A stretch of DNA of 64,000 nucleotides from Bacteroidia bacterium (GCA_030427925.1 JAUICJ010000009.1:33298-97297), one strand, 5' to 3'; positions 7,642 through 16,763 are shown, numbered from the stretch's first letter. Notes: generated from the sequence alone by a model not told the origin. Numbers and translations are program-made.

Positions 7642-9693
7642 ATGCAAATTGCCTTTTGGAAATGGGAAGGCGCGGGGAACGATTTCATCCTGGTGGACGG
7701 TCGGACGATGCCGCGCGAATTGCATCCCGATGAGGTGACGCGGTTGTGCGACCGGCACCACGGGATCGGAGCGGATGGACTGATTGTGTTGCGGCCGTTG
7801 GGGGCGGAGGCTCCGGGGCCCTGGCCGCGGTGGGAGATGGACTATTGCAATGCGGACGGGACGCGGTCGTTTTGCGGGAACGGGAGCCGGGCGAGCTTTG
7901 CGTTTCTGGTGCGTCAAGGTTGGGCGCCCCGGGAGGCCGTGTTGGAAGCGTGCGACGGGGCGCATCGGGCGCGGTGGGATGCGTCGCGGGATTTGCCGGG
8001 GGTGGAATTGCGGCCGATTGCGACGGCGCGGCACCTCGGCGCGGCGCCGGAGGGGGTGGAGTTGCCGCCTGCCGATCATTGGTTCGCGGACTCGGGGTCG
8101 CCGCATCACGTGGCGTTCCTGACGGACGGGAGGGAGGTGCTGGAGGGGCTGGACGTGGACGGACTGGGTGGGGCGGTGCGGCGGCATGCCGTGCACGCGC
8201 CGGCGGGCGCGAACGCGAACTTCGTGGCGGATTCGGCGTCGGACGTGACGGAGTTGTGGGCGCGGACGTTTGAACGCGGGGTGGAGGCCGAAACGCGGGC
8301 GTGCGGAACGGGGGCCACGGCAATTGCGGTGGCGGATTACATGCGGCGGGGCGGACCGACGTTTCGGCGGGTTCACATGCCGGGCGGGACGTTGGAGGTC
8401 ACGTTTGACCACGATCCGGAGGGGTTTGATGGGATTTGGCTCCACGGCCCCGCGCGCGAGGCGTTTACGGGCGTGGTGGAATGGCCGGACAAGCCCGAGC
8501 GCCCTTCGCCCAACACGGATGTGTTCGCGTGGCTCGGGGTGTGGGTGCTGTTGCTGAGCAGCTGGACTGCCGCGTTTGCGGGGGGCGATTTATCGGATGA
8601 GGCCCGGATTTCGCTGCTGACGGGCTCGCCGGGTTCGGAACTGTGGTCGGCGTGGGGGCACACGGCCGTGCGCGTGTACGATCCGGGGGTGGAGCCGCCG
8701 TTGGACGAGATTTACAATTATGGCACGTTCGCCTTCGGCCCCGGTTTCTATGCCAAATTCCTTGCCGGCGAACTCGATTACCGCCTCTCGCGCGAGCCTT
8801 TCGGGTCGTTCCAGATCAGCTATTTGCGGTCGGGGCGCGGGTTGTTGGAACAGCCCTTGGATTTGGCCCCTTCGGATGTGCGGCAACTCGCGGCGTACCT
8901 CGAATGGAATCACTTGCCTGAGAACCGAACCTACCGCTACCGCTTCCTGCACGACAATTGCGCGACGCGGGTGCTGACGGTGATGGGGGCGGTGTTCGGC
9001 GACCGCTGGGATGCCGGGTGTTCGTCAGGAGGCACAGCGCCAGCAGGGGGCTCGACGTATCGGGAGGCGTTGCGGCCTTACCTCTCGGGGTGGCCGTGGG
9101 CGCAAGCGGGCGTGGAATGGGCGATGGGGCCGGGGGGCGACTCCGGTCCTCCTTGTTTTGCGAGTTTCCTTCCCGATGGTTTGTCAGGCCAAATCCAATC
9201 CGCGACCCTCGACGGTCGCCCCATTGCCTCGAAGCCGATGGAACTCGTTCCGCGTCAGGGGCCCTGGTTCTCCCGTGGCCCTCGGGTTCCGTTCGGCCCA
9301 AGCGGTGCAGCGGCCGCACTGGTCGTGCTCGCCTTATCGGCCTTCCGCATTCCGGCACGGGGCTGGAAATTCGTCAGCCGGTTGCCGCTCTTGCTCGCTG
9401 GAACGGTGGGCGTCGTGCTCACCGCGGCGTGGTTGTTCACCGATCACCGCGATTTGTGGGCCAATGTGAATTTGTTGTGGTCCAGTCCGTTGCTTTTGGC
9501 GGTCTACATACCGCGCGTTCACCGCGGTCGGACGGGGGCGTGGATGCGGGCGGGATTGTTTGTATTTTTGGTAGCCTTCCTCGGAATGCAAGCAGTGCGA
9601 GGGGTCAGCATTCCGCTTTGGATGCACCTCATGCTGTTGGCGGTGGGCCTTGCGCTCGAGCCGTGGCGCATTCGGAAGGACCTGCACGCATGA
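7642..9693 (+). CDS. dapF: Diaminopimelate epimerase fused in frame to a DUF4105 membrane protein
   Basis: Residues 1 to about 280 are DapF, which converts LL- to meso-diaminopimelate for lysine and peptidoglycan. They start QIAFWKWEGAGNDF and hold both catalytic cysteines, SFCGNGSR (about 77) and TRACGTGATA (about 219). The frame continues without a stop into a signal-peptide-like helix (about 294-313), then a DUF4105 domain (LLTGSPGSELWSAWGH, YNYGTFAFGPGFYAKFL, HDNCATR) and about five C-terminal membrane helices. A GTG at 8521 (residue 294) could start the DUF4105 part separately, giving about 390 residues with its own signal peptide. The chain is either a genuine fusion, a read-through arrangement or a lost stop. 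Its TGA overlaps the next ATG. Confidence 0.88.
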   Translation: MQIAFWKWEGAGNDFILVDGRTMPRELHPDEVTRLCDRHHGIGADGLIVLRPLGAEAPGPWPRWEMDYCNADGTRSFCGNGSRASFAFLVRQGWAPREAVLEACDGAHRARWDASRDLPGVELRPIATARHLGAAPEGVELPPADHWFADSGSPHHVAFLTDGREVLEGLDVDGLGGAVRRHAVHAPAGANANFVADSASDVTELWARTFERGVEAETRACGTGATAIAVADYMRRGGPTFRRVHMPGGTLEVTFDHDPEGFDGIWLHGPAREAFTGVVEWPDKPERPSPNTDVFAWLGVWVLLLSSWTAAFAGGDLSDEARISLLTGSPGSELWSAWGHTAVRVYDPGVEPPLDEIYNYGTFAFGPGFYAKFLAGELDYRLSREPFGSFQISYLRSGRGLLEQPLDLAPSDVRQLAAYLEWNHLPENRTYRYRFLHDNCATRVLTVMGAVFGDRWDAGCSSGGTAPAGGSTYREALRPYLSGWPWAQAGVEWAMGPGGDSGPPCFASFLPDGLSGQIQSATLDGRPIASKPMELVPRQGPWFSRGPRVPFGPSGAAAALVVLALSAFRIPARGWKFVSRLPLLLAGTVGVVLTAAWLFTDHRDLWANVNLLWSSPLLLAVYIPRVHRGRTGAWMRAGLFVFLVAFLGMQAVRGVSIPLWMHLMLLAVGLALEPWRIRKDLHA

Positions 9694-11213
9694 ACGACCA
9701 CTTCGGTACTTGGATGACGCGTTGGATGCTCGGTGGACTCGTTCTGCTCGGGTTGTCGGGATGCCGCTTGGAGCCCACGCGCTGGAATGCGGACATCGCG
9801 CTTCCTTTGGTGGATGCCACGTGGGGTTGGAGTGAATTCTTGGGCGACACGTTGGGAGAAGTGACCTCGGGATCGCCCGGGGTGTTGCGCTTTCAGGGCA
9901 AGGTGGCCGAGGTGCCGTTGGCCGAGTTGACGCTGCTTCCGGATACGTTGGTGGAAAACGTGTTGTCGCCTGCGTTTGCGGGCGGTCCGTTTGAGGTGCC
10001 GCCGGGGGCGGTCTTGCTCGATGAGCAACAGGACATCGTGTTCCAAGGCATTGAGCAGGAATTCTCGCGCATGACCTTGGAGGAGGGGAAAATCGCCTAC
10101 CGGGTTCGCAGCAAGACGAATGGCTACGTGCAGTTGCGGTATGATTTCCCGAGCGTGACCATCGGCGGGGTCCCGGTGGTGCTGGACGTGGTGCTGCCGC
10201 CATCGACGGATGGGGGAAGCCAAATCGAAGAAGGCGAAATCGATTTGGCCTCCGCAACCATCGACTTCACGGGGGCAAGCGGCACGGAAGTGAACCGCAT
10301 CAACTCGAACCTGCGCATCGGAACCCCCGCGGACATTCCGTACACGGCCCTCGTTTACGGTACCGATAGCATCGACGTTCAGATGCTGTTCACCGGCCTG
10401 ACGGTGGCCGACGTGGAAGGCTATTTCGGCCAAATCGACATCGACTTGAACGAATCCGCCGACCTGTTCGACGCGGGTCGGTTTCCATCGGGGGCGGTTG
10501 CGGCGATGCCCACCCAAGCGAACCTGACCGTGCACAACAGGATGGGGGCGGATTTGGCGTTCTGGATCGAGTCCTTGGAACTGGCGGGCGAGGCCATCGA
10601 CCACCCTGCAATGGGCATGGAGCAGGTCTTGGCACGCGCTGATTGGTCAACCGACCCGCCCGCAGCAGATGCCTGGGAGCTGGATTTGCTGGCGTGCACG
10701 CCCAACCTGTTCGAGGCGCTGGGGGCATTGCCGGCCGATGTGGCCGTGAACGGGACGCTGCAGCTGAATCCGCTGGGCGACGTGACCGCGGGGCACGATT
10801 ATTTGCGGGCTTCCGACCCGCCTTATGTGTCGCTGGATTTGGAACTGCCTTTGAGCGTTGGGGTGAGCGGGTTGGTGATCCGGGAAGAGGTGACCGTGGA
10901 GGCGCGTTCCATGCCGGGATTTGTCGGCGAGCTCGTGGTGCGGTTGACCCACGATTTTCCCGTTGAATGGACCGTGAATGGCCGCTTCGATGCGCTTGCG
11001 TTCGGTCCCGGACCGGAGTTTTCTGCGACCATGCCCGTGGGGAGCGAGTCCATTGAGCTGCGCTTGCCGGTGGATGCCGAGCGGTTGGCAAAGGGGGGCA
11101 CGTTGCCCATTGAATTGCACTTGGACACCGATGGAGCGGTGCCGTTTTCGGGCTTCGAAACGGTGCGGATGCAGCTCGCTTTGGAAGGCCAAATCCAAGC
11201 CGTCATCGAATGA
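9690..11213 (+). CDS. Large predicted lipoprotein, unknown function
   Basis: 507 residues. The N-terminus has a membrane segment and a lipobox (LGLSGC, about residues 17-22), so it is probably anchored to the outer membrane. The rest is beta-rich with many short hydrophobic strands and no recognised enzyme motif. It is coupled by ATGA overlaps both to the DapF-DUF4105 gene and to the following envelope gene, which suggests a shared envelope role for these three products. The real start is the ATG at 9690, despite a longer open frame upstream. Confidence 0.75.
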   Translation: MNDHFGTWMTRWMLGGLVLLGLSGCRLEPTRWNADIALPLVDATWGWSEFLGDTLGEVTSGSPGVLRFQGKVAEVPLAELTLLPDTLVENVLSPAFAGGPFEVPPGAVLLDEQQDIVFQGIEQEFSRMTLEEGKIAYRVRSKTNGYVQLRYDFPSVTIGGVPVVLDVVLPPSTDGGSQIEEGEIDLASATIDFTGASGTEVNRINSNLRIGTPADIPYTALVYGTDSIDVQMLFTGLTVADVEGYFGQIDIDLNESADLFDAGRFPSGAVAAMPTQANLTVHNRMGADLAFWIESLELAGEAIDHPAMGMEQVLARADWSTDPPAADAWELDLLACTPNLFEALGALPADVAVNGTLQLNPLGDVTAGHDYLRASDPPYVSLDLELPLSVGVSGLVIREEVTVEARSMPGFVGELVVRLTHDFPVEWTVNGRFDALAFGPGPEFSATMPVGSESIELRLPVDAERLAKGGTLPIELHLDTDGAVPFSGFETVRMQLALEGQIQAVIE

Positions 11214-12373
11214 AGGCCCTGTGGATCATCGGCGCTTGGTGCCTCGCAACGGCTGCCTCCGGTCAGCAGGGCGAGGAATGCTCGTTCCACCCCGCGGGCG
11301 TGTCGTATGCCGTGGAGGGGATGCACCGAAGCGATGTGCTGACGAACGGTTTCCTCCGAACGTTCTTGGTGGGCGGGCTGTTGGAGCCGGCTGAAATCGA
11401 GGGCATTCGCCACCGCATGGAAGGGCCGGGTGAGGGGCACCTCGGGATGTCGGCGGGTCACGCGCTGTCGTGGCATGGGGTGGTCGGGCCGGCGGGTCGG
11501 GTGCCGCGGGTGGAGCTCGCGTCCCGGGGGCTGATGTCGGCGGGGGTGACGGAGGGGCTGTTCAGTTTGGTGTTTCAAGGAAATGCGCCGGATTTGGGCC
11601 AAACCCTGGACCTCGCACCCGCCCGCGTCCAGTGGCTGCAATGGAACCGCCTGGCCTTCGGGCTCGGCAACGCGGAGGGGACGTCGTTTGTAGACGTGGG
11701 GCTGTACCAAGCGGCATGGGGCGCGGACGGGGCGATCGCTTCGGGGGCGTTTTATGTGAGCGAGGGCGTGGATGCCCTGGCTGTGGGGATGGAGGCGGAA
11801 TTGGACTTTTGGGAGCGGGCGGGCTGGGGGTTGGGCTTGGATGTTCGCCACCAATGGGGCGAGGAGCGGTGGTGGGCGTTGGAGGTGAAGGATTTCGGGG
11901 TGGTGCGCTATGGCGAGGGGGAACGGGTGGTGGCCGATACGGGCTTGGTGACGACGGGCTTGCCGTGGAGCGGTCCGGGGTGGACCGTTGAGGGCGTGCA
12001 GGAGGAGGGCTTCGGGGAGGACCTGTTCGTGCGCAAGCGTGTGGGCGAGGGGTGGCAGCTGCTGCCCGCCCGGGCGGTGGTGCGCGCGGGCACTTCGTGG
12101 TCCGATGGGTGGGGAGGCGAAGCGGCGGTGACCTGGGGTGGCTGGATGCCGCGGCCGCGCCTGGACGTGCGCGTTCAGTGGTCGCCGAGCACGGAGTGGG
12201 GGGTGGAGCTGGGCGCCATCGCGGGCGGCTGGGGCTTGGTGCGGCCGGTGGTCGGCCTCGCCCATGGCACGACGAGCGGCCGGTGGGCGGTGGTTTGGGA
12301 CGATCCGGTTGGGAGCATGAGCGCCAACGGTTTGGGGCGGGGTGCGTCCGTGGTGTGGAGCAGAAATTTGTGA
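11210..12373 (+). CDS. Predicted outer-membrane beta-barrel-like protein
   Basis: 387 residues with a signal peptide ending near TAASGQQ. Many alternating aromatic/hydrophobic strands and a C-terminus ending in a hydrophobic strand (ASVVWSRNL) suggest an outer-membrane barrel, similar in style to DUF5723-type proteins of Bacteroidota. There is no enzymatic motif. It starts inside the stop of the lipoprotein gene (ATGA), so the two are probably made together. kdsA follows 41 bases later. Confidence 0.65.
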   Translation: MKALWIIGAWCLATAASGQQGEECSFHPAGVSYAVEGMHRSDVLTNGFLRTFLVGGLLEPAEIEGIRHRMEGPGEGHLGMSAGHALSWHGVVGPAGRVPRVELASRGLMSAGVTEGLFSLVFQGNAPDLGQTLDLAPARVQWLQWNRLAFGLGNAEGTSFVDVGLYQAAWGADGAIASGAFYVSEGVDALAVGMEAELDFWERAGWGLGLDVRHQWGEERWWALEVKDFGVVRYGEGERVVADTGLVTTGLPWSGPGWTVEGVQEEGFGEDLFVRKRVGEGWQLLPARAVVRAGTSWSDGWGGEAAVTWGGWMPRPRLDVRVQWSPSTEWGVELGAIAGGWGLVRPVVGLAHGTTSGRWAVVWDDPVGSMSANGLGRGASVVWSRNL

Positions 12374-12414
12374 GGAGTGGCGGGGCGTTGGGCGGTTTGT
12401 GCCAAATTTGTCCC

Positions 12415-13230
12415 ATGAATGCAACCCAAATGGAATCCGCCGGCTGGACCGCTGGCGACGCGCTGCAAATCATCGCGGGACCGTGTGCCGTGGAGGGCGA
12501 GGGCGTGGTGATGGAAATCGCGGAACAGCTGGTGAAGTGGTGCGGGGATTTGGGCTTGCCCCTCATTTTCAAGGGCTCCTACCGCAAGGCGAACCGCTCC
12601 CGCGGCGACAGCTTCACGGGCATCGGCGATGAAGCCGCGCTCACCATCCTCCGCAAGGTCCGCGAAACCTTCAATGTGCCCGTCATCACAGACATCCACG
12701 CGGCCCACGAAGCAGCAATGGCCGCCGAATACGTGGACGTGCTCCAAATCCCAGCCTTCCTCTGCCGCCAAACCGACCTCCTTGTCGCCGCCGCAGCCAC
12801 CGGTAAAATCGTGAACATCAAAAAAGGCCAGTTCCTCGCCCCCGAATCGATGCAATTCGCCGTGGACAAGGTGCACCAAGCGGGCAACCCGAAAGCGTGG
12901 GTTACCGAGCGCGGAACGATGCTCGGCTACCAGGACCTCGTGGTCGACATGCGCAGCTTCCCGGTCATGCGCAACTTCGCGCCGGTCATCGCCGACGTGA
13001 CGCACAGTTTGCAGCAGCCGAACCAAGGATCGGGGGTGACCGGCGGCCGCCCCGAGCTCATTTCGACCATCGCTTCTGCCGCCGTGGCCGCAGGAGCCCA
13101 GGGCGTCTTCATCGAGACCCATCCGCGTCCGTCCGAGGCGCTGTCGGACGGGGCGAACATGTTGCCGTTGGACCGGATTCCCGATTTGTTCCGCCGCCTT
13201 CAAGCGGTTCACGCGGCCGTTCGCTCATGA
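12415..13230 (+). CDS. kdsA: 3-deoxy-8-phosphooctulonate (KDO-8-P) synthase
   Basis: Condenses phosphoenolpyruvate with arabinose-5-phosphate for the KDO of lipopolysaccharide. It has 271 residues with the family landmarks IIAGPCAVEGEG, IFKGSYRKANRS, VITDIHA, QIPAFLCRQTDLL, NIKKGQF, VTERGTMLGY and FIETHPRP. The Cys of IAGPCAVE and the His and Glu of VFIETHP are in the positions used by metal-dependent forms, but the class was not settled. The ATG at 12415 gives the normal length; a long upstream open frame is a shadow. It overlaps the next gene by four bases. Confidence 0.96.
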   Translation: MNATQMESAGWTAGDALQIIAGPCAVEGEGVVMEIAEQLVKWCGDLGLPLIFKGSYRKANRSRGDSFTGIGDEAALTILRKVRETFNVPVITDIHAAHEAAMAAEYVDVLQIPAFLCRQTDLLVAAAATGKIVNIKKGQFLAPESMQFAVDKVHQAGNPKAWVTERGTMLGYQDLVVDMRSFPVMRNFAPVIADVTHSLQQPNQGSGVTGGRPELISTIASAAVAAGAQGVFIETHPRPSEALSDGANMLPLDRIPDLFRRLQAVHAAVRS

Positions 13231-14648
13231 AGCGCTTCCTCCTTCTTTTCGTCAGTGCGGTGCTCACAGGGCCGCTGGCTGCGCAACTCGACACCATCCG
13301 GATGGTGAGCTTGGGCGGGGCCGCGGATGAAGGAGCGATTTCGGTGCTTTCGCTGGGTACAGATGCCCTCGTGACCGGCTTTTCGGATTCGAATTCCGAG
13401 GGCGTTCGGGCGCCGTGGGTGGTTCGCTTGGATTCGATGCTGCAGGTGGTGTGGCATCGGGTGTTGCCGATTGAAGGCACTGCGGTGGCGGGTGTGGTGG
13501 AGGCGGACGGCAGCGTGGTGGTGGTGTCCCGCGAGTTGCTTCCGGCGGCTGCGGGATATGGCGTGCACTGGCATCGCTTGGCGGCGGAAACGGGCGAGGT
13601 GCTGGCGGCTTCGGCGTTTGAGGCTGCGGATTGGGTGTTGCCCGCCTCGTTGGGCCAAACAGGCGACACCCTGCTCACCTGGGTCACCGACTACCGCTCC
13701 GGAACCGCGCAGCCCACCGTGCTCGGAAGCCGCTGGGTCGGCGGTGTCCATGAAGTGCTGTTCGAGCGCACGTTCGGAACTCCGGGGCTCACGGAGTCCT
13801 TGGTGGAAGGCACGTTGGCCGGCGGCGACTTGTGGTTGGCCTCCACCCTCCGGCCCACCCCCGATTCGGCACGTGGCATGCTCCGTCGAGCGGACCTCGA
13901 TGGCAGCGTGGTGTGGTCCGATGTTCCGGACGTTTCTGGGGGGCTCGTGGAGGTGAACGCGTTGTCCGTGGTCGACTCCATGGTGTACCTGGGTTTGACG
14001 GGCGGCGACGGAACGTCCACTCCGACGGCCCACATAGCACGGTGGGACACGTCGGGCGTTGCAGAACCGGAGCTGTGGACCCTTTCGAATCCTGCACAAG
14101 TGCGCGACATCCGGTGGAATGCGCCGGAGTTGAACGTGCTGTACCGTTCTGAGGTCTTCGGTTTGGGCGAAGGCGACATGTTGTTTTCGCGCTATGGCCC
14201 GGCGGTCAGCTACGTCGATGGCCGCTCCTTTGGCTGGGTGGAGCGGGAGGAACCCGCGGCGATGATGGAGGATGAGGCGGGCGCGGTTTGGCTTGTGGGA
14301 TCCACCGAGCACGGCAATCCCAATTTCCACGTGGTGCGCGCGCCCAACGACCACATCGGACCCCATCACCTTGAGGCGTTCCAGACCGATTTAGTGGGGC
14401 CCTTGTCCATCCCGGTCCTCCCGGACGACGGGTCGCCGCGCTTGGCTCCGAATCCCGGAAACGGTCGGCTGTGCTTGGTCGGGCAGCCCTGCGAGGAATT
14501 CACCTTCGTGGTGTTTACCCTCCATGGCACGGTCATTGATTCGGGAAAGGGCCCTGTGCTGGACGCATCGCGCTGGCCCGGTGGCATTTACCTGATCGAT
14601 GTAGCATGCGAAAATTGGCGGCAGTCCTTTCGATTCTTGCGCTGGTGA
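13227..14648 (+). CDS. Secreted protein with T9SS type A sorting domain
   Basis: 473 residues: signal peptide (LLLFVSAVLTGPLAAQ), a body of about 370 residues with repeated strands that look propeller-like (many short motifs with D, W and G at strand ends), and a C-terminal T9SS sorting domain (PRLAPNPGNGRLCLVG through GGIYLIDV). It should be exported and attached to the cell surface by the Por system, which is not in the window. The function of the body is unknown. The start overlaps the kdsA stop. Confidence 0.78.
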   Translation: MKRFLLLFVSAVLTGPLAAQLDTIRMVSLGGAADEGAISVLSLGTDALVTGFSDSNSEGVRAPWVVRLDSMLQVVWHRVLPIEGTAVAGVVEADGSVVVVSRELLPAAAGYGVHWHRLAAETGEVLAASAFEAADWVLPASLGQTGDTLLTWVTDYRSGTAQPTVLGSRWVGGVHEVLFERTFGTPGLTESLVEGTLAGGDLWLASTLRPTPDSARGMLRRADLDGSVVWSDVPDVSGGLVEVNALSVVDSMVYLGLTGGDGTSTPTAHIARWDTSGVAEPELWTLSNPAQVRDIRWNAPELNVLYRSEVFGLGEGDMLFSRYGPAVSYVDGRSFGWVEREEPAAMMEDEAGAVWLVGSTEHGNPNFHVVRAPNDHIGPHHLEAFQTDLVGPLSIPVLPDDGSPRLAPNPGNGRLCLVGQPCEEFTFVVFTLHGTVIDSGKGPVLDASRWPGGIYLIDVACENWRQSFRFLRW

Positions 14649-15007
14649 GCCCCTTTTTGGGCCAAACCCCGTATCCTCCTCAATCCGACGATTCCCTCGT
14701 TGCCTGGGTGGAGCACCACCCCCTCGGCATAGCGGACGTTCTCCGAGCGACCGATACTTACCGCGTCCAAGCGGTGCTCGCCGATTCGGTGTGGATCGGG
14801 GTGGGCGGCTGGTGGTACGCCATGCTCCCGGGTCGGTCGGCCGGCGACTGGTTCGCGGTGGTCCCGGATTTCGTCGCCCCACCGGATTCAACGGCTTGGA
14901 TTCGCTGGCCAAATCCCAATCCATCGCCCACCCTCACCACCTGGAAGCGGAACCAACCGGAGGCCATTCCCATCACCCTGGAACGAGGACGTCCCGCGCG
15001 GGATTGA
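14606..15007 (+). CDS. Small exported protein, unknown
   Basis: 133 residues with a signal peptide (LAAVLSILALVSPFLGQ). The short mature part is rich in Trp and Pro with no recognised domain. It overlaps the 3' end of the T9SS gene by 43 bases in another frame, which is unusual but plausible because the signal peptide is good and the frame stays open to the tRNA promoter. Moderate confidence that it is real. Confidence 0.5.
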   Translation: MRKLAAVLSILALVSPFLGQTPYPPQSDDSLVAWVEHHPLGIADVLRATDTYRVQAVLADSVWIGVGGWWYAMLPGRSAGDWFAVVPDFVAPPDSTAWIRWPNPNPSPTLTTWKRNQPEAIPITLERGRPARD

Positions 15008-15046
15008 AAAAATTCGGCACCCGGGTTCGGATTGTACAACTTTGGG

Positions 15047-15054
15047 TATATTTG
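15047..15054 (+). promoter_or_regulatory. -7 box for the tRNA pair
   Basis: TATATTTG is a perfect TAnnTTTG box 31 bases before the tRNA-Ala gene. A clear -33 TTTG at the usual spacing is not seen. Confidence 0.5.
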
Positions 15055-15083
15055 TGCCCCCGTTCGAACGAGAACGGGGATTC

Positions 15084-15159
<76 letters not shown>

Positions 15160-15161
15160 CG

Positions 15162-15193
15162 AAAGTCGGTGCACTTCGGTGCACCGATTTGTT
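15162..15193 (+). terminator. Hairpin between the two tRNA genes
   Basis: TCGGTGCAC-TTCG-GTGCACCGA (15166-15187) is a perfect nine-base stem with a UUCG tetraloop, followed by TTTGTTA. It could be a terminator or a processing site for a tRNA precursor. Confidence 0.45.
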
Positions 15194-15197
15194 ATTT

Positions 15198-15269
15198 GGC
15201 TCCATAGTTCAAGGGATAGAACAAGGGTTTCCGGTACCCTAGATCTAGGTTCGAGTCCTAGTGGAGCTA
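15198..15269 (+). tRNA. tRNA-Arg (anticodon CCG)
   Basis: Cloverleaf: acceptor GGCTCCA / TGGAGCT (first pair G-U), D-arm GTTC/GAAC, anticodon stem AGGGT/ACCCT with loop TTCCGGT (anticodon CCG), and T-arm CTAGG/CCTAG around TTCGAGT. CCA is not encoded. Confidence 0.95.
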
Positions 15270-15294
15270 CTGGGCCCTTTCAGGGCACTTCATC

Positions 15295-15327
15295 AAAACG
15301 CAGACGACTCAGGTGGTCTGCGTTTTT
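15295..15327 (+). terminator. Intrinsic terminator after the tRNAs
   Basis: AAAACGCAGAC / GTCTGCGTTTT forms an 11-base stem around a 10-base loop and ends in five T. Confidence 0.75.
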
Positions 15328-15426
15328 GTTTGCACACGTTAACAAACCGGATCGAAAAGAATCCGACCTCTTGCCAAGATTCGACCGCCGCTCAGCGTAA
15401 ACCGGTGGCAAATCAAACCTGCAACA

Positions 15427-16677
15427 ATGAAACAGTTCACTTATTTCTTGCTTTCCATTCTCTTCGGTTTGTCCACTGCGTTCGCGCAACCTGTTTTGGA
15501 GGACTATTTCGATGATTGCGATTGCCCGATTGACGATGCGCCACCGGTGTGCGCTGAGGTGTTGCCGGGCTTAGTGGTTGCCCTGCCCAATGCGTGCTTT
15601 GCCGAGTGCATGGGGTTGACCATCATCGAAGGTGGGGACTGCGCTGTGGGATGGGAGTCCGGTGACTGGGACAATGACGACGATTCGGATGACGACAACG
15701 ACGACGACGATTCGGATGACGACAACGACGACTCGGATGACGACAACGACGACGACAATTCGGACGACGACTACGGCGACTACGATTGGGACGACTACGA
15801 CGACGACTTCGAGTGGAACGATTCCACTTGGACAGGAGGAACGTGGGCGGACAGCTTGGATGGATTCGGAGGCATCAGTGGGGACGTGCTCGACAGCTTA
15901 ATCAACGACTGGCTTGCCAACGGCGGTCAGGTGTGGATGGACAGCTTGTTGATCGAATCCGGCAATGGCGGGTTGAATTTGGACAGCCTGATTGCGGCCG
16001 GTGATTTTTCTTGGTTGGAGGACATCTTCGTGTTCACGGATTCTACTTGGACGGGGGATTGGGATGACGATGACTTCGAGTGGACGGACGATTGGGATGA
16101 CGACGATTTTGAGTGGACGGATTCTACTTGGACGGGGGATGACGAATTTGACCTGCTCGACAGCTTGATCAATGAGTGGATTGCCAATGGCGGTCAGGTG
16201 TGGGTGGACAGCTTGCTCATCGAAGCGGGCAATGGCGGGTTGAATTTGGACAGCCTGATTGCTTCAGGTGACTACGCTTGGCTGGACAGCCTCCTCAACG
16301 GCAGCGGTTGGGGAGACTTGCCTTGGGATGGGCTCGATGTCGACCTCGATGGCATGTGGGAGGACAAGGGGCCGGAAGAAGAATTGGAAAACTTGGGTAC
16401 GGTAGGTGGTGAAGGCAACTCCAAGCTTCCTTCAGAAGCCATGCAGGTCAAATGCTACCCCATTCCTGCCGACGATCGCCTCTACGTTCATGCCACGAGT
16501 GAAGCGACGAGCTTGGAGTTGTGGTCCATCACCGGCCGGTGTTTGTACCGCAGTCAGCTGGTATTCGAAGGCACCACCGCCGTGGATGTGTCCCAATTTG
16601 CGGGCGGAACGTACCTCTTGCGTGTGCAAGATGCGTTCGGAAACTGGAGTCAAGAGACCCTGGTCATCCAACGCTAA
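15427..16677 (+). CDS. Asp-rich T9SS surface protein with Kazal-like motif and duplicated modules
   Basis: 416 residues: signal peptide; a cysteine cluster (about residues 30-72, with CDCP, PPVCAEV and NACFAEC) spaced like a Kazal inhibitor domain; a tract of about 45 residues made almost only of Asp with Ser/Asn (15670-15810); two related modules with LDSLI, W-LANGGQVWMDSLLIE and NGGLNLDSLIA; repeated DDDFEWTD elements between them; and a T9SS type A sorting domain (YPIPADDRLYVHA to the end). The acidic tract should bind divalent cations, most plausibly Ca2+. Role unknown; surface exposure is well supported. A terminator follows. Confidence 0.8.
   Translation: MKQFTYFLLSILFGLSTAFAQPVLEDYFDDCDCPIDDAPPVCAEVLPGLVVALPNACFAECMGLTIIEGGDCAVGWESGDWDNDDDSDDDNDDDDSDDDNDDSDDDNDDDNSDDDYGDYDWDDYDDDFEWNDSTWTGGTWADSLDGFGGISGDVLDSLINDWLANGGQVWMDSLLIESGNGGLNLDSLIAAGDFSWLEDIFVFTDSTWTGDWDDDDFEWTDDWDDDDFEWTDSTWTGDDEFDLLDSLINEWIANGGQVWVDSLLIEAGNGGLNLDSLIASGDYAWLDSLLNGSGWGDLPWDGLDVDLDGMWEDKGPEEELENLGTVGGEGNSKLPSEAMQVKCYPIPADDRLYVHATSEATSLELWSITGRCLYRSQLVFEGTTAVDVSQFAGGTYLLRVQDAFGNWSQETLVIQR
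15670..15815 (+). repeat. Asp-codon repeat tract inside the acidic protein
   Basis: Imperfect tandem GAT/GAC runs broken by TCG and AAC codons encode a near-pure Asp/Ser/Asn segment. The frame stays open through it to a normal C-terminal domain. Confidence 0.8.
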
Positions 16678-16705
16678 GGAAAATCGACAGAATATTGTGA
16701 TGTGC

Positions 16706-16739
16706 AAAGAAGGAGGAACGCGATTCCTCCTTCTTTTTA
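16706..16739 (+). terminator. Intrinsic terminator after the acidic protein
   Basis: AAAGAAGGAGGAA / TTCCTCCTTCTTT stem around a short CGCGA loop, ending in five T. Confidence 0.8.
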
Positions 16740-16763
16740 CCAATTAAACGGGATCGGGTTGAA

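Noticed and set aside
5516..7738. 740-residue plus-strand open frame opposite the E1 gene
   Set aside because: Composition is Arg/His/Gln-rich as expected for a shadow of a GC-rich gene; the minus-strand frame has clear E1 motifs.
15670..15815. Poly-Asp tract as an assembly artefact
   Set aside because: The reading frame continues through it into a normal T9SS domain, and codons are mixed GAT/GAC.
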